Positions 45,822 to 53,492 of a stretch of DNA of 64,000 nucleotides are shown piece by piece (positions within the stretch are counted from its first letter, which is position 1; every line of letters starts with the position of its first letter). The translations under genes and the position numbers were made by a program. Below the pieces are notes generated by a model, which was not told the DNA's origin, ran no database searches, and worked only from the letters and a program-made list of their open reading frames with translations. The stretch spans positions 248,001-312,000 of the forward strand of contig NZ_JARKNA010000003.1 in the NCBI RefSeq assembly GCF_029360765.1. Reading direction: 5' to 3'. The DNA is from Terrimonas pollutisoli. Its GTDB lineage: Bacteria; Bacteroidota; Bacteroidia; Chitinophagales; Chitinophagaceae.

Positions 45822-45893
45822 AACCTTAGTTCGTGCGGTCGGTGAAAGATACTTCGGCAAGCTCAGTACACTGGCCATGGCGGAAGTAAAGCA
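45822..45893. repeat. Composite repeat (GCGGTCGGTGAAAGA...CCATGGCGG)
   Basis: Reads GTTCGTGCGGTCGGTGAAAG, then ATACTTCGGCAAGCTCAGTACAC, then GGCCATGGCGG. It is a second member of the family seen at 44781 and 22928 and lies just downstream of tatA copy 2. Confidence 0.55.
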
Positions 45894-45911
45894 TTAGCGG
45901 AAATTCAATCG

Positions 45912-46100
45912 TTAAGATTTATTGTTTGCATCAGGGTTTTCTTTTTTATCGGTTTTAGCTTCCCTGAATTCGCGGATACCCCGTCCTATTCCCCTAATCA
46001 GCTCGGGAATTTTGCGGCCGCCAAACAGAAGAATAATAACGGCCAGGATAATAATCAATTCTTTGACTCCTAAAGCCCATAAGAGAACGGGTTGTATCAT
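45912..46100 (-). CDS. tatA: Sec-independent translocase subunit TatA, copy 2
   Basis: 62 residues from the ATG at 46100. It differs from copy 1 mainly in the last third ([13 protein letters not shown] versus [15 protein letters not shown]) and by V/I at the end of the membrane helix. DNA identity continues upstream through the shared TTTTTATAAAGGTAC block, which contains a -7-like TACCTTTA on the coding strand. Thus both copies may be expressed from equivalent promoters. Bacteria often encode one or two TatA/E proteins; here the two look like a recent duplication or a gene-conversion pair. Confidence 0.93.
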   Translation of the reverse strand: MIQPVLLWALGVKELIIILAVIILLFGGRKIPELIRGIGRGIREFREAKTDKKENPDANNKS

Positions 46101-46197
46101 ACTGTTCAATTTTTATAAAGGTACTTAGTTAAAACCGGAAAGATGATGCGGCCAAATATGGTTCGCAGTTATTACAAAACTGCGACGATGGGAATGC

Positions 46198-46722
46198 TTA
46201 TAACATTTGAGCAAGACGGCGCCAAACTTTCAATATTGGGAAATGAGGTTCTAATTGATTAATTGATTCTTTACATGCTCGGATAAGATGACGTTGGATA
46301 TATAACTTTTGTTCTCCAAGAAAGATGCAAATATCATCTTCATAATCAGACTGTAAAATTTTATAGTTAGAAATTGGATAACTTCCTTTTCCCTTTTTGG
46401 AGTTAAATGAAAAAACCTTCCCTTCTGCATCCAGATGATTATTAGAATCTTTATGACAAGCTGCATTTCTATAGAAGATTATCAGATCATAAACATTTCC
46501 AATTTTTTCAGTTATAATAACATCGTCCTTAAAGTCAATTTTTATATGAATCAAATTCTTTGTCTTTTCGAGAAGATCTCTTGTAACAATTAAACTTTCA
46601 ATAAGGGCTGATGCAAAAAGTGGATGTTTGTTATCTTCAAGAATATTAGTTTTAAATATTCTTTCCATTCGATATACATTATAGCTAATCTCAATTTTTC
46701 GTCTTTCATTTTTATTTGTCAT
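46198..46722 (-). CDS. Hypothetical AT-rich protein, 174 aa
   Basis: A soluble protein without signal or membrane segment. A central segment, NVYDLIIFYRNAACHKDSN, and a helical C-terminus (HLIRACKESINQLE) are visible. The gene is clearly richer in A and T than its neighbours, which suggests recent acquisition. A fold related to HEPN-like helical proteins is conceivable from the R-x-x-x-C-H segment but is not established. It is alone on its strand next to tatA copy 2. Confidence 0.55.
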   Translation of the reverse strand: MTNKNERRKIEISYNVYRMERIFKTNILEDNKHPLFASALIESLIVTRDLLEKTKNLIHIKIDFKDDVIITEKIGNVYDLIIFYRNAACHKDSNNHLDAEGKVFSFNSKKGKGSYPISNYKILQSDYEDDICIFLGEQKLYIQRHLIRACKESINQLEPHFPILKVWRRLAQML

Positions 46723-47016
46723 ATAAGCAATATAATATTATCAGGTAGAACTTTCAATTTAATATTACATGATAAGACACGTTGATTTAGTTGTAATCGG
46801 AAAGGATAATGTTTACTGGTTTCAGCTAATTAGCTATACAAATATCATAGCGCAATTTTCTGACAATCTCAAATGTTATGATAGTAGTACTGCAAATCAA
46901 CCCGATAAAAATAAAAAACACCGGCCTCAATAAAACGTTAGGTGCTACTATCAGAGCTAGCAAACCTAACTGTCCTATAGAAAACGGCGTTGTATATGTG
47001 GTAAGAACTGCAATGA

Positions 47017-48294
47017 TTAATGAAACTGCGCTACCTCTGTACTATTCTTCATCGCTACGGTAGAAGCCATGCCTTGCTGCACGGCATTTTGCACATAGTC
47101 AAAATAGCCGGTGCCAACAAAGCTTTGGTGCTTCACCGCTTTGAAACCATGTTCCTGCAAGGCAAACTCCCGCTGTTGCAACTGTGAGAAACCGGCCATG
47201 CCTTTTTCTTTATAAGCCATGGATAATTCGAACATCGATGTATTGAGTGCATGAAAACCGGCCAGTGTGATGAACTGGAATTTATAACCGAGTGCCGCCA
47301 GCTCTTCGCGGAAACATTCCATTTCTTTTTCACTTAAATGTTTGCTCCAGTTGAAGGAGGGTGAACAATTATAAGCCAATAATTTGCCGGGATATTTGGC
47401 ATGAATGGCTTTGGCAAATTCTTTCGCTATGCCCAGGTCAGGATGCGATGTTTCCATCCAGAGTATATCAGCATACGGTGCATAGGATAAGCCGCGGGAG
47501 ATGCATTGCTCCACACCATTGCGAACCTGGTAAAATCCTTCATTCGTTCTTTCACCGGTGATGAATGGCTGATCTCTTTCATCAATATCGGAAGTAAGCA
47601 GGTTGGCAGCTTCCGCATCCGTACGTGCAATGATAAGTGTAGGCACATTCATCACGTCAGCAGCTAATCTTGCCGCTACCAATTTATTGATAGCTTCCTG
47701 TGTTGGTACCAACACTTTGCCACCGAGGTGGCCGCATTTTTTTGCGGATGATAACTGGTCCTCGAAATGAACCGCGGCAGCGCCGGCTTCTATCATTGCT
47801 TTCATCAATTCAAAAGCGTTCAGGTTACCACCAAAACCGGCTTCAGCATCAGCAATGATCGGCGCCATCCAGTCTTTACTGTTATCACCATTTACCGAAT
47901 CAATTTGCTCACTTCGTAATAAAGCATTATTGATGCGTTTCACTACTTCGGGTACAGAGTTTACAGGGTACAAAGACTGATCGGGATACATGGTGCCCGA
48001 AAGATTTGCATCTGCAGCCACCTGCCAGCCGCTGAGATAAATGGCTTCCAATCCCGCAGCCACTTCCTGCACCGCCTGGTTGCCGGTAAGTGCACCCAAG
48101 GCGGCTACATAAGATTGTGATAGCAGTTTCTTCCACAATTTTTCGGCGCCTTTTCTTGCGAGGCTGTATTCAATTTCCACTTTACTGCGTAGTCGTAGGA
48201 CGTCTTCAGGGCTATAAGGACGTTTGATATTTTTCCAGCGGGGATTGGTTTGCCAATCAAAAAATAACTGTGTTGTTTTTGGATGCTTTGTCAT
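47017..48294 (-). CDS. aceA: Isocitrate lyase
   Basis: 425 residues. The catalytic segment [15 protein letters not shown] is intact and the substrate/Mg region EDQLSSAKK precedes it; [12 protein letters not shown] begins the protein as in other isocitrate lyases. It splits isocitrate to succinate and glyoxylate, the first step of the glyoxylate shunt. It is encoded 118 bp after malate synthase on the same strand, so aceB-aceA form an operon for growth on acetate or fatty acids. The RamB-like regulator divergent from aceB is a likely controller. Confidence 0.96.
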   Translation of the reverse strand: MTKHPKTTQLFFDWQTNPRWKNIKRPYSPEDVLRLRSKVEIEYSLARKGAEKLWKKLLSQSYVAALGALTGNQAVQEVAAGLEAIYLSGWQVAADANLSGTMYPDQSLYPVNSVPEVVKRINNALLRSEQIDSVNGDNSKDWMAPIIADAEAGFGGNLNAFELMKAMIEAGAAAVHFEDQLSSAKKCGHLGGKVLVPTQEAINKLVAARLAADVMNVPTLIIARTDAEAANLLTSDIDERDQPFITGERTNEGFYQVRNGVEQCISRGLSYAPYADILWMETSHPDLGIAKEFAKAIHAKYPGKLLAYNCSPSFNWSKHLSEKEMECFREELAALGYKFQFITLAGFHALNTSMFELSMAYKEKGMAGFSQLQQREFALQEHGFKAVKHQSFVGTGYFDYVQNAVQQGMASTVAMKNSTEVAQFH

Positions 48295-48304
48295 GAGTGA
48301 TGGG

Positions 48305-48390
48305 GTTTTGAAATGAGAGATGAGAAAATGAAAAGTGAAAAGTCAAAAAGTGAAAAATGAAAAGTGAGAAGTGAAAAACTGGTTTCCATC
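48305..48390. repeat. AAAAGTGA-type low-complexity repeats between aceB and aceA
   Basis: A run of imperfect GAAAAGTGAAAAGT and GTGAAAAATG units fills the gap between malate synthase and isocitrate lyase genes. Such microrepeats are common in Bacteroidota intergenic DNA. No hairpin or T tract indicates a terminator, so read-through into aceA is expected. Confidence 0.5.
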
Positions 48391-48412
48391 AACCGGAAAC
48401 CACTAACTTTTT

Positions 48413-50125
48413 CTATCCCGCTTTTTCTTTGTCGAGACTAACTAACATGGATGTTTCTCTTGTTTCACCTTCGTCTATCGTTGCACAAACTTTTTTGTCA
48501 TCATTGGCAAGGATAAGTTCGTATGCCGACAGGGTTAAGAAATCTTCCCATTTATCCTGTACCACAAGTTTGTTGAACAGGCAAATGGCTTGTACATAAA
48601 AACCATCCTGGTAGGCTTTGCTGCCTACTGCGTGACGGATGTTTTCAATTTCATCATCCCGCATGTCTTCATACAGGCTCAGTGTGATCTCTCTTCCATC
48701 ATCCAGTTGAGCATGGCCATGTATCCATTGCCAAACCTGGGTGCGGCATATTTCTGCAGTAGCGGCATCTTCCATCAGGTTGTAAATAGCAGCAGCGCCA
48801 TTTCCCCTTAACCAGCTTTCGAGGTAGAGTATGCCAACATTGATATTATGCCGCAAACCTTTTTCTGTGATCGCTCCCTGAGGCACAGCCAACAGCTCTT
48901 CTTCGGTACAATGAAAGTCTTCCCGCTTCACATGAATTTGATTGGGTGTTTTCATGTGTTCATCAAAAACTTCTTTGGCTAGTAAAACAAGGCCGGGATG
49001 GGCCACCCAGGTGCCATCATGACCATCCTTTACTTCCCGCAGTTTATCGGCTTTTACTTTTTCCAGTGCACTGCGGTTGGCTTCATCATCATTTTTAACC
49101 GGTATCTGTGCTGCCATACCGCCGATAGCCGGTGCACCGCGGCGATGACAGGTTTGTATCACCAGTTGTGTGTAGGCCCGCATGAAAGGAACGGTCATCG
49201 TTACTTCCGAACGATCAGGGAAAATATGGCCAGGGATATTCCTGAATTTTTTGATGAAGGAAAAAATATAATCCCAGCGACCGCAGTTCAACCCGGCGGA
49301 GTGATCTTTTAGTTCCCATAAAATTTCATGCAACTGGAGACTGGCCAAAATGGTTTCCACCAATACCGTGGCCTTAATGCTTCCATAGGGCACGCCGCAA
49401 TAATTTTGAGAAAACACAAATATGTCATCCCAGAGTCTTGCTTCCTTATAGCTTTCAATTTTGGGTAAATAGAAATAAGGTCCCGATCCTTTTTTCAGCA
49501 GGGTTTTGGCATTGTGAAAAAAGTAAAGCCCAAAGTCAAAAAGACTGGCGCTGATTGGTTCACCATTGATCTCTACATGTTTCTCTTCGAGGTGCCAGCC
49601 GCGGGGACGCACAAAAAGTGTGGCTGTCTTTTCATTCAACAAATACTCTTTACCGGCTTCATTGGTGAAGCTGATGGTTTTATTAATAGCATCACGCAGG
49701 TTGACCTGGCCATTCATGTTATTATCCCAGCCCGGTGAATTGCTGTCTTCAAAATCCGCCATAAAAACATTAGCGCCGGAGTTCATAGCGTTGATGATCA
49801 TTTTGCGGTCGACGGGTCCAGTGATCTCTACCCGGCGGTCGGCGAGATCGGCCGGGAGGGCAGGGATTCTCCAGTCGCTGCTACGGATGATTTCTGTTTC
49901 GACTAAAAAACCGGGTTTCCAGCCGGCATCTATTTTCACCTGCACCTGTTTTCGTTCGTCCATCAGTTTGAGGCGATGCGGGTTAAACCGGAGATGAAGA
50001 GCCCGGATAAAGTAAAGGGCTTCCGGTGTAAGAATTTGTGTGTAGGGTGCATGGAACGGGGCCCTGATCGCCATGCCTTCCGGGGTAGTGTACCGGGTGT
50101 CGGGGTGGGTGATAATAGCTGCCAT
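48413..50125 (-). CDS. aceB: Malate synthase A
   Basis: 570 residues. The family landmarks are ANVFMADFEDSNSPGWDN, FVRPRGWHLEEKH, GRWDYIFSFIKKFRN and the WQWIHGHA segment near the C-terminus; they cover the Mg2+/glyoxylate site and the catalytic Asp region. It condenses glyoxylate with acetyl-CoA to malate. The upstream end lies 101 bp from the divergent RamB-like gene. It is slightly longer than typical A-type enzymes (about 530). Confidence 0.96.
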   Translation of the reverse strand: MAAIITHPDTRYTTPEGMAIRAPFHAPYTQILTPEALYFIRALHLRFNPHRLKLMDERKQVQVKIDAGWKPGFLVETEIIRSSDWRIPALPADLADRRVEITGPVDRKMIINAMNSGANVFMADFEDSNSPGWDNNMNGQVNLRDAINKTISFTNEAGKEYLLNEKTATLFVRPRGWHLEEKHVEINGEPISASLFDFGLYFFHNAKTLLKKGSGPYFYLPKIESYKEARLWDDIFVFSQNYCGVPYGSIKATVLVETILASLQLHEILWELKDHSAGLNCGRWDYIFSFIKKFRNIPGHIFPDRSEVTMTVPFMRAYTQLVIQTCHRRGAPAIGGMAAQIPVKNDDEANRSALEKVKADKLREVKDGHDGTWVAHPGLVLLAKEVFDEHMKTPNQIHVKREDFHCTEEELLAVPQGAITEKGLRHNINVGILYLESWLRGNGAAAIYNLMEDAATAEICRTQVWQWIHGHAQLDDGREITLSLYEDMRDDEIENIRHAVGSKAYQDGFYVQAICLFNKLVVQDKWEDFLTLSAYELILANDDKKVCATIDEGETRETSMLVSLDKEKAG

Positions 50126-50164
50126 GTTAAAATAATTTCTACTAAAATAGTAAAATTCTTTAAA

Positions 50165-50200
50165 AGCGAAAATTTCGCTGAATATTTTTTTTTCGAAAAA
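50165..50200. promoter_or_regulatory. Two palindromes in the aceB / regulator promoter region
   Basis: AGCGAAA-A-TTTCGCT (50165-50179) and TTTTTCGAAAAA (50189-50200) are both perfect and share a TTCG/CGAA core, with centres about 22 bp apart. They fill the 100-bp divergent gap between aceB and the XRE-type regulator. They are the obvious candidates for its operators. Confidence 0.6.
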
Positions 50201-50225
50201 TGAAGGTTTTTCTTACTTTGGGTGC

Positions 50226-51716
50226 ATGATGACAGATAATGACAACGTCCGCCTCATCTTCGGACTGAAGGTGAAAGCCCTGCGGCAGGAGAAAGGATTG
50301 TCCTACCAGCAGCTGGCCGAGAAGACAGGTATGTCTCTTTCGTATGTACACGATATTGAGACCGGGAAAAAATTTCCGAAGGCCGATAAGATCCTGGCCC
50401 TGGCAAAAGCCCTGGGCGTAGATTATGATTATCTCGTTTCATTACGGGCCAGTAAAAAACTGCAGCCGATCATTGACCTGATCAATTCTGATTTTATCAA
50501 TGCCATTCCCTGGGAGCATTTTGGATTGACACCTGCCGCCCTGCTCGATCTTTTTTCCAACACACCCGACAAGGTGACGGCTTTTATCAGTACGCTGTTA
50601 AAGATTTTCCGTAGTTACCAATTGTCAAAAGAGAGTTTTTATAATTCCGCTTTGCGTTCTTACCAGGACCTGCAGGATAATTACTTTGAAGAAACAGAAG
50701 AGGCCGTTAAAAAATTCAGGGATGAATATAAATGGAAAAATAGTTTGCCAATTGACATTGCTTCATTAGAGGCCGTTTTGGCAAAAATGAAAATACAGGT
50801 GAACCGTAAGCGGATGACCAGCCTGGAGTCCCTGAGAAATTTGCGTTCATATTATTCAGCGGCAAACCAGATACTTTATCTCAGCAAGGGGTTGAGCCCG
50901 GCGCAGGAAAAATTTTTATTGAGCCGGGAGATCGCCTTTCAATTCATGGGCATTACACAGCGGCCCTATGAAACCATTATCCAGCACAGCGATTCATTTG
51001 ATATGCTGCTGAATAATTTTAAAGCCTCCTATTTTGCAGTAGCGTTATTGATGCCGGAAGAGAATGTGGTGGAAGATGTAAAGCGTATCGTGATGCAACC
51101 TAAATGGAATGATAAGGCGTGGACGGAGCTTTATGAACGTTATGATGTGACACCGGAAATGATGATGCAGCGATTGACGAATTTATTGCCCAATCACTTC
51201 GGCATCGATCATTTGTTTTTCCTGCGCATGTCCGGCGATCCTAAAAAAGATGAATATGAAATAACCAAGGAGCTGCATCTTTCGCAGTTGCATAATCCCT
51301 ATGCGAATGTGCTGCATGAGCATTATTGCCGGCGGTGGATACTGATCAACAGCATTAAACATGTGGCGGAACTGGTAGAAAAAAAGAAATACCGTCACCC
51401 GGTAGTAGATGTGCAGATCTCGCAATACTGGCAAACACATAATCGCTACCTGTGCATTTCAATCGGTAAACCGGCTGCGAAAGGCAGTGATGAAATGGTG
51501 AGTGTTACCATCGGTTTATTGATCGATCAGAAATTACTGCAGACCATGCCATTTGTCAATGATCCTGCGATACCAGTAAAAACGGTACACACCACCTGCG
51601 AACGTTGTGGTATTATGGATTGTAAAGAAAGGGCGGCTGAGCCAGTGGAAATTTTGAAACAGCAGCAACAGGAGAGAATCACTGTGGCATTGAGGCAGTT
51701 GAATGAGAAGGGTTAG
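50226..51716 (+). CDS. RamB/ScfR-like XRE-family regulator of acetate metabolism
   Basis: 496 residues. Residues about 8-65 are an XRE helix-turn-helix (KGLSYQQLAEKTGMSLSYVH, GKKFPKADKILALAKALG). The middle is an IrrE-like region in which the protease HExxH is replaced by REIAFQFMG, so no peptidase activity is expected. The C-terminus carries CERCGIMDCKERAAEP, the Cys motif of the DUF2083 subfamily. Proteins of this build (RamB, PccR, ScfR) sense acyl-CoA state and control glyoxylate or propionyl-CoA genes. The divergent position next to aceBA supports the same role here. Confidence 0.88.
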   Translation: MMTDNDNVRLIFGLKVKALRQEKGLSYQQLAEKTGMSLSYVHDIETGKKFPKADKILALAKALGVDYDYLVSLRASKKLQPIIDLINSDFINAIPWEHFGLTPAALLDLFSNTPDKVTAFISTLLKIFRSYQLSKESFYNSALRSYQDLQDNYFEETEEAVKKFRDEYKWKNSLPIDIASLEAVLAKMKIQVNRKRMTSLESLRNLRSYYSAANQILYLSKGLSPAQEKFLLSREIAFQFMGITQRPYETIIQHSDSFDMLLNNFKASYFAVALLMPEENVVEDVKRIVMQPKWNDKAWTELYERYDVTPEMMMQRLTNLLPNHFGIDHLFFLRMSGDPKKDEYEITKELHLSQLHNPYANVLHEHYCRRWILINSIKHVAELVEKKKYRHPVVDVQISQYWQTHNRYLCISIGKPAAKGSDEMVSVTIGLLIDQKLLQTMPFVNDPAIPVKTVHTTCERCGIMDCKERAAEPVEILKQQQQERITVALRQLNEKG

Positions 51717-51840
51717 CGAAGAGTTTTGAAGAAAAGCGATTTCTAAATGAGGAATTGACTAAAAGCTGTAATCGCTGTTTCATGTTTAACGGATAATTTC
51801 AGGGCAGTTACATTTGACAAAACTTCTTAAATTTGGAATT

Positions 51841-52068
51841 ATGCGAGTACAGGTAGATATAGAGTTTGATCAATTGCTTAAGCTCGTCAGAACTTTGCCG
51901 TCAGGAAAGTTAAGATTACTCAAAGCAGAAATTGAAAAAGGAACAAAATCAGAAAAATCAAAAAATGATTTGGAATCCTTGCTTTTAAACGGACCTACAG
52001 CAACGAAAAAGCAATTAGAAACAATAACCCGAAATAGAAAATCTATCAACCAATGGCGAATGAAATAA
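51841..52068 (+). CDS. Antitoxin of a VapBC-like module
   Basis: 75 residues from the ATG at 51841; the frame could begin at a TTG 27 bases earlier. The sequence opens MRVQVDIEFDQLLKLVRTLPSG, a form common in antitoxins paired with PIN-domain toxins of Bacteroidota, and ends in a basic helix. It overlaps the toxin start by 16 bases. The toxin is truncated, so the antitoxin may be a relic or may act on related toxins elsewhere. Confidence 0.65.
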   Translation: MRVQVDIEFDQLLKLVRTLPSGKLRLLKAEIEKGTKSEKSKNDLESLLLNGPTATKKQLETITRNRKSINQWRMK

Positions 52069-52166
52069 TACTGGTTGATATTTCCATCCTCATTGATTAT
52101 TATCGTAAGACCGACAAAAAGAGCTATAAATTTATGCCCCTTTATGCAATAAAGAGAAAAACATAG
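52053..52166 (+). pseudogene. Truncated VapC (PIN-domain) toxin
   Basis: A 37-residue frame begins MANEIILVDISILIDYYRKTD. The first catalytic Asp strand of PIN toxins (ILVDxSILIDYxRKTD) is preserved, but the frame then runs into unrelated FMPLYAIKRKT and a stop. Full VapC toxins are about 130 residues, so the three other acidic residues are lost and it should be inactive. The next gene begins five bases later. Confidence 0.7.
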
Positions 52167-52170
52167 TTTC

Positions 52171-52581
52171 ATGACTCTATTAGAAATTATTGGCTCGCTT
52201 TTCTTTTTCTGTCTAGGTCTCTACATGTTTCGCTTTGGATTTAATAAGCATTTAACCTTAACTAAGCTTAAGAGAGAAGGGCAAAGCATATATGCAGAAG
52301 TAATAAGTTTGAAAAGAGAAAATCAATCTTTCGTTCCAATTGTTTCCTTTACTGACTATAAGGACATAAAAATTACAGGTGTACCAAAGAACTCTATCTT
52401 CAACAAATACTTTTCATTTCATAAAGTTGGTGATAAAGTCAAAATATTTTATAATTCAGAAGATTCATCAGATTTTGCTATAGACGAGTTGTCTGATAAA
52501 ATCACGGTAATGTTTTTTTATTTAGGCGGTTCGGTTTTCATGCTAGCGGTATTATATGAAATATTTAGGCGAATTATTTAA
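52171..52581 (+). CDS. DUF3592-like membrane protein
   Basis: 136 residues: an N-terminal membrane helix (about 5-22), a soluble beta domain (about 35-105: FVPIVSFTDYKDIKITG, VKIFYNSEDSSDFAID) and a C-terminal membrane helix (about 113-133). That layout is the DUF3592 pattern. Function unknown. The gene sits directly against the truncated toxin and has high A+T. It is convergent to the alpha/beta hydrolase gene. Confidence 0.65.
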   Translation: MTLLEIIGSLFFFCLGLYMFRFGFNKHLTLTKLKREGQSIYAEVISLKRENQSFVPIVSFTDYKDIKITGVPKNSIFNKYFSFHKVGDKVKIFYNSEDSSDFAIDELSDKITVMFFYLGGSVFMLAVLYEIFRRII

Positions 52582-52591
52582 TAACAAAAAT

Positions 52592-53137
52592 TTACTTCTG
52601 AACCAATCTTTCTAAGTAAGATAATCCAAAAGGCCACTTTCCTAGTCCCGAGCTTGAATTTATATGTCCCAGTTCACCCGCATTAACCAATTCACTTCCC
52701 CAGTTTTTCGCAAATTCTTTTGCTCTTTCCATTGTTACGTATTCATCATTGCTGCTGGCAATAACAATTGACGGAAAGGGCATGTGGAATACCGGCATTG
52801 GTGAAAAACCTGTTGTGCCAGGTGGATAAGAAGGGGCTTCCACATCGCTGGGTCCTGCCAATAATGCACCTTTGATAATGCGTTGATATTTTTCGGCCCA
52901 TCTCACAATAGTACAACAGGCAAGACTATGGCCGATCAATATTACTTTATCCAGCGGATGCCTGTTCACAACACTATCAATCGTTTGTATCCAGTCGTTA
53001 CACACTGGTGTTTCCCAATCCTTTTGTTCAATGCGGGCAATGCCAAATTCTTTTTCCCAATGAGTTTGCCAATGGTCCGGGCCGGAACTGTATAACCCCG
53101 GCACGGTAAATATGTGTTCCTTGTATTTTGAAGTCAT
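52592..53137 (-). CDS. Alpha/beta hydrolase, RBBP9/YdeN family
   Basis: 181 residues. The nucleophile elbow is GHSLAC; the Asp lies in ASSNDEYVT and the His in LGHINSSSGLGKWP, completing a Ser-Asp-His triad. The start VPGLYSSGPDHWQTHWEKE is characteristic of the RBBP9/YdeN group. These small serine hydrolases have esterase-like activity on unknown substrates. The promoter region for the trp operon lies immediately upstream and divergent. Confidence 0.92.
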   Translation of the reverse strand: MTSKYKEHIFTVPGLYSSGPDHWQTHWEKEFGIARIEQKDWETPVCNDWIQTIDSVVNRHPLDKVILIGHSLACCTIVRWAEKYQRIIKGALLAGPSDVEAPSYPPGTTGFSPMPVFHMPFPSIVIASSNDEYVTMERAKEFAKNWGSELVNAGELGHINSSSGLGKWPFGLSYLERLVQK

Positions 53138-53187
53138 TGTGCCTTTTGATAAAAATTAAAATTAGCGGATGATTTTCGGAATAAAAG

Positions 53188-53219
53188 TTTGTTCAACTAA
53201 AATTTCTCCCGCATATTTG
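53188..53219 (+). promoter_or_regulatory. Probable trp operon promoter (TTTG-N20-CATATTTG)
   Basis: The -33 element TTTG (53188-53191) and a -7 element CATATTTG (53212-53219, one mismatch from TAnnTTTG) are spaced 20 bases apart. The predicted start of transcription is within a few bases of the leader ATG at 53227, so the leader peptide would be nearly leaderless. Confidence 0.6.
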
Positions 53220-53226
53220 CAATGCA

Positions 53227-53289
53227 ATGAAGCAAACGATAAAAAATATCCAGTGGTGGTGGCATGCTAACTCTTCAGGGGTGATGTAA
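53227..53289 (+). CDS. trpL: Tryptophan operon leader peptide
   Basis: A 20-residue peptide, MKQTIKNIQWWWHANSSGVM, with three consecutive Trp codons at 53254-53262. It is followed 39 bases after its stop by a strong terminator and then trpE. This is the architecture of classic ribosome-mediated attenuation: when charged tRNA-Trp is scarce the ribosome stalls at the Trp codons. The bases TCAGGGG (53275-53281), within the leader, can pair with CCCCGA (53329-53334) of the terminator stem and act as an antiterminator. A ribosome that reaches the stop codon would cover them. A similar Bacteroidota motif (Bacteroid-trp RNA) has been described. The peptide itself has no other role. Confidence 0.85.
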   Translation: MKQTIKNIQWWWHANSSGVM

Positions 53290-53328
53290 TGCTATTACTA
53301 TTTTGTAAATAAACGTATTATCAAGAAG

Positions 53329-53351
53329 CCCCGACAAAGTCGGGGTTTTTT
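53329..53351 (+). terminator. trp attenuator terminator
   Basis: Stem CCCCGAC (53329-53335), loop AAA, stem GTCGGGG (53339-53345), then six T residues. It lies between trpL and trpE and competes with the antiterminator described under trpL. Confidence 0.9.
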
Positions 53352-53365
53352 ATTACCCCCCAACC

Positions 53366-53477
53366 CCCTGACCCTTCGACAGGCTCAGGAGGGCTTGGTG
53401 AACTTAAAAGGTCAGATTAACTACGAGTAAAAAAGGTTCCTTAACGGGAGGTTACAAAGTCCTCCCTTTAGGGAGGA
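53366..53477. repeat. Dispersed repeats between the attenuator and trpE
   Basis: CTTCGACAGGCTCAGGAGGG (53365 on) is a member of the CGACAGGCTCAG family. TCCTCCC-TTTA-GGGAGGA (53460-53477) is a hairpin whose right arm runs into AGGAGGGTTATT, the only Shine-Dalgarno-like sequence before trpE. Folding of that hairpin may influence trpE translation. Confidence 0.5.
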
Positions 53478-53492
53478 TTTAGGAGGGTTATT

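Noticed and set aside
46878..47063. 61-residue frame next to aceA
   Set aside because: It overlaps the aceA 3' end and lacks any family resemblance.
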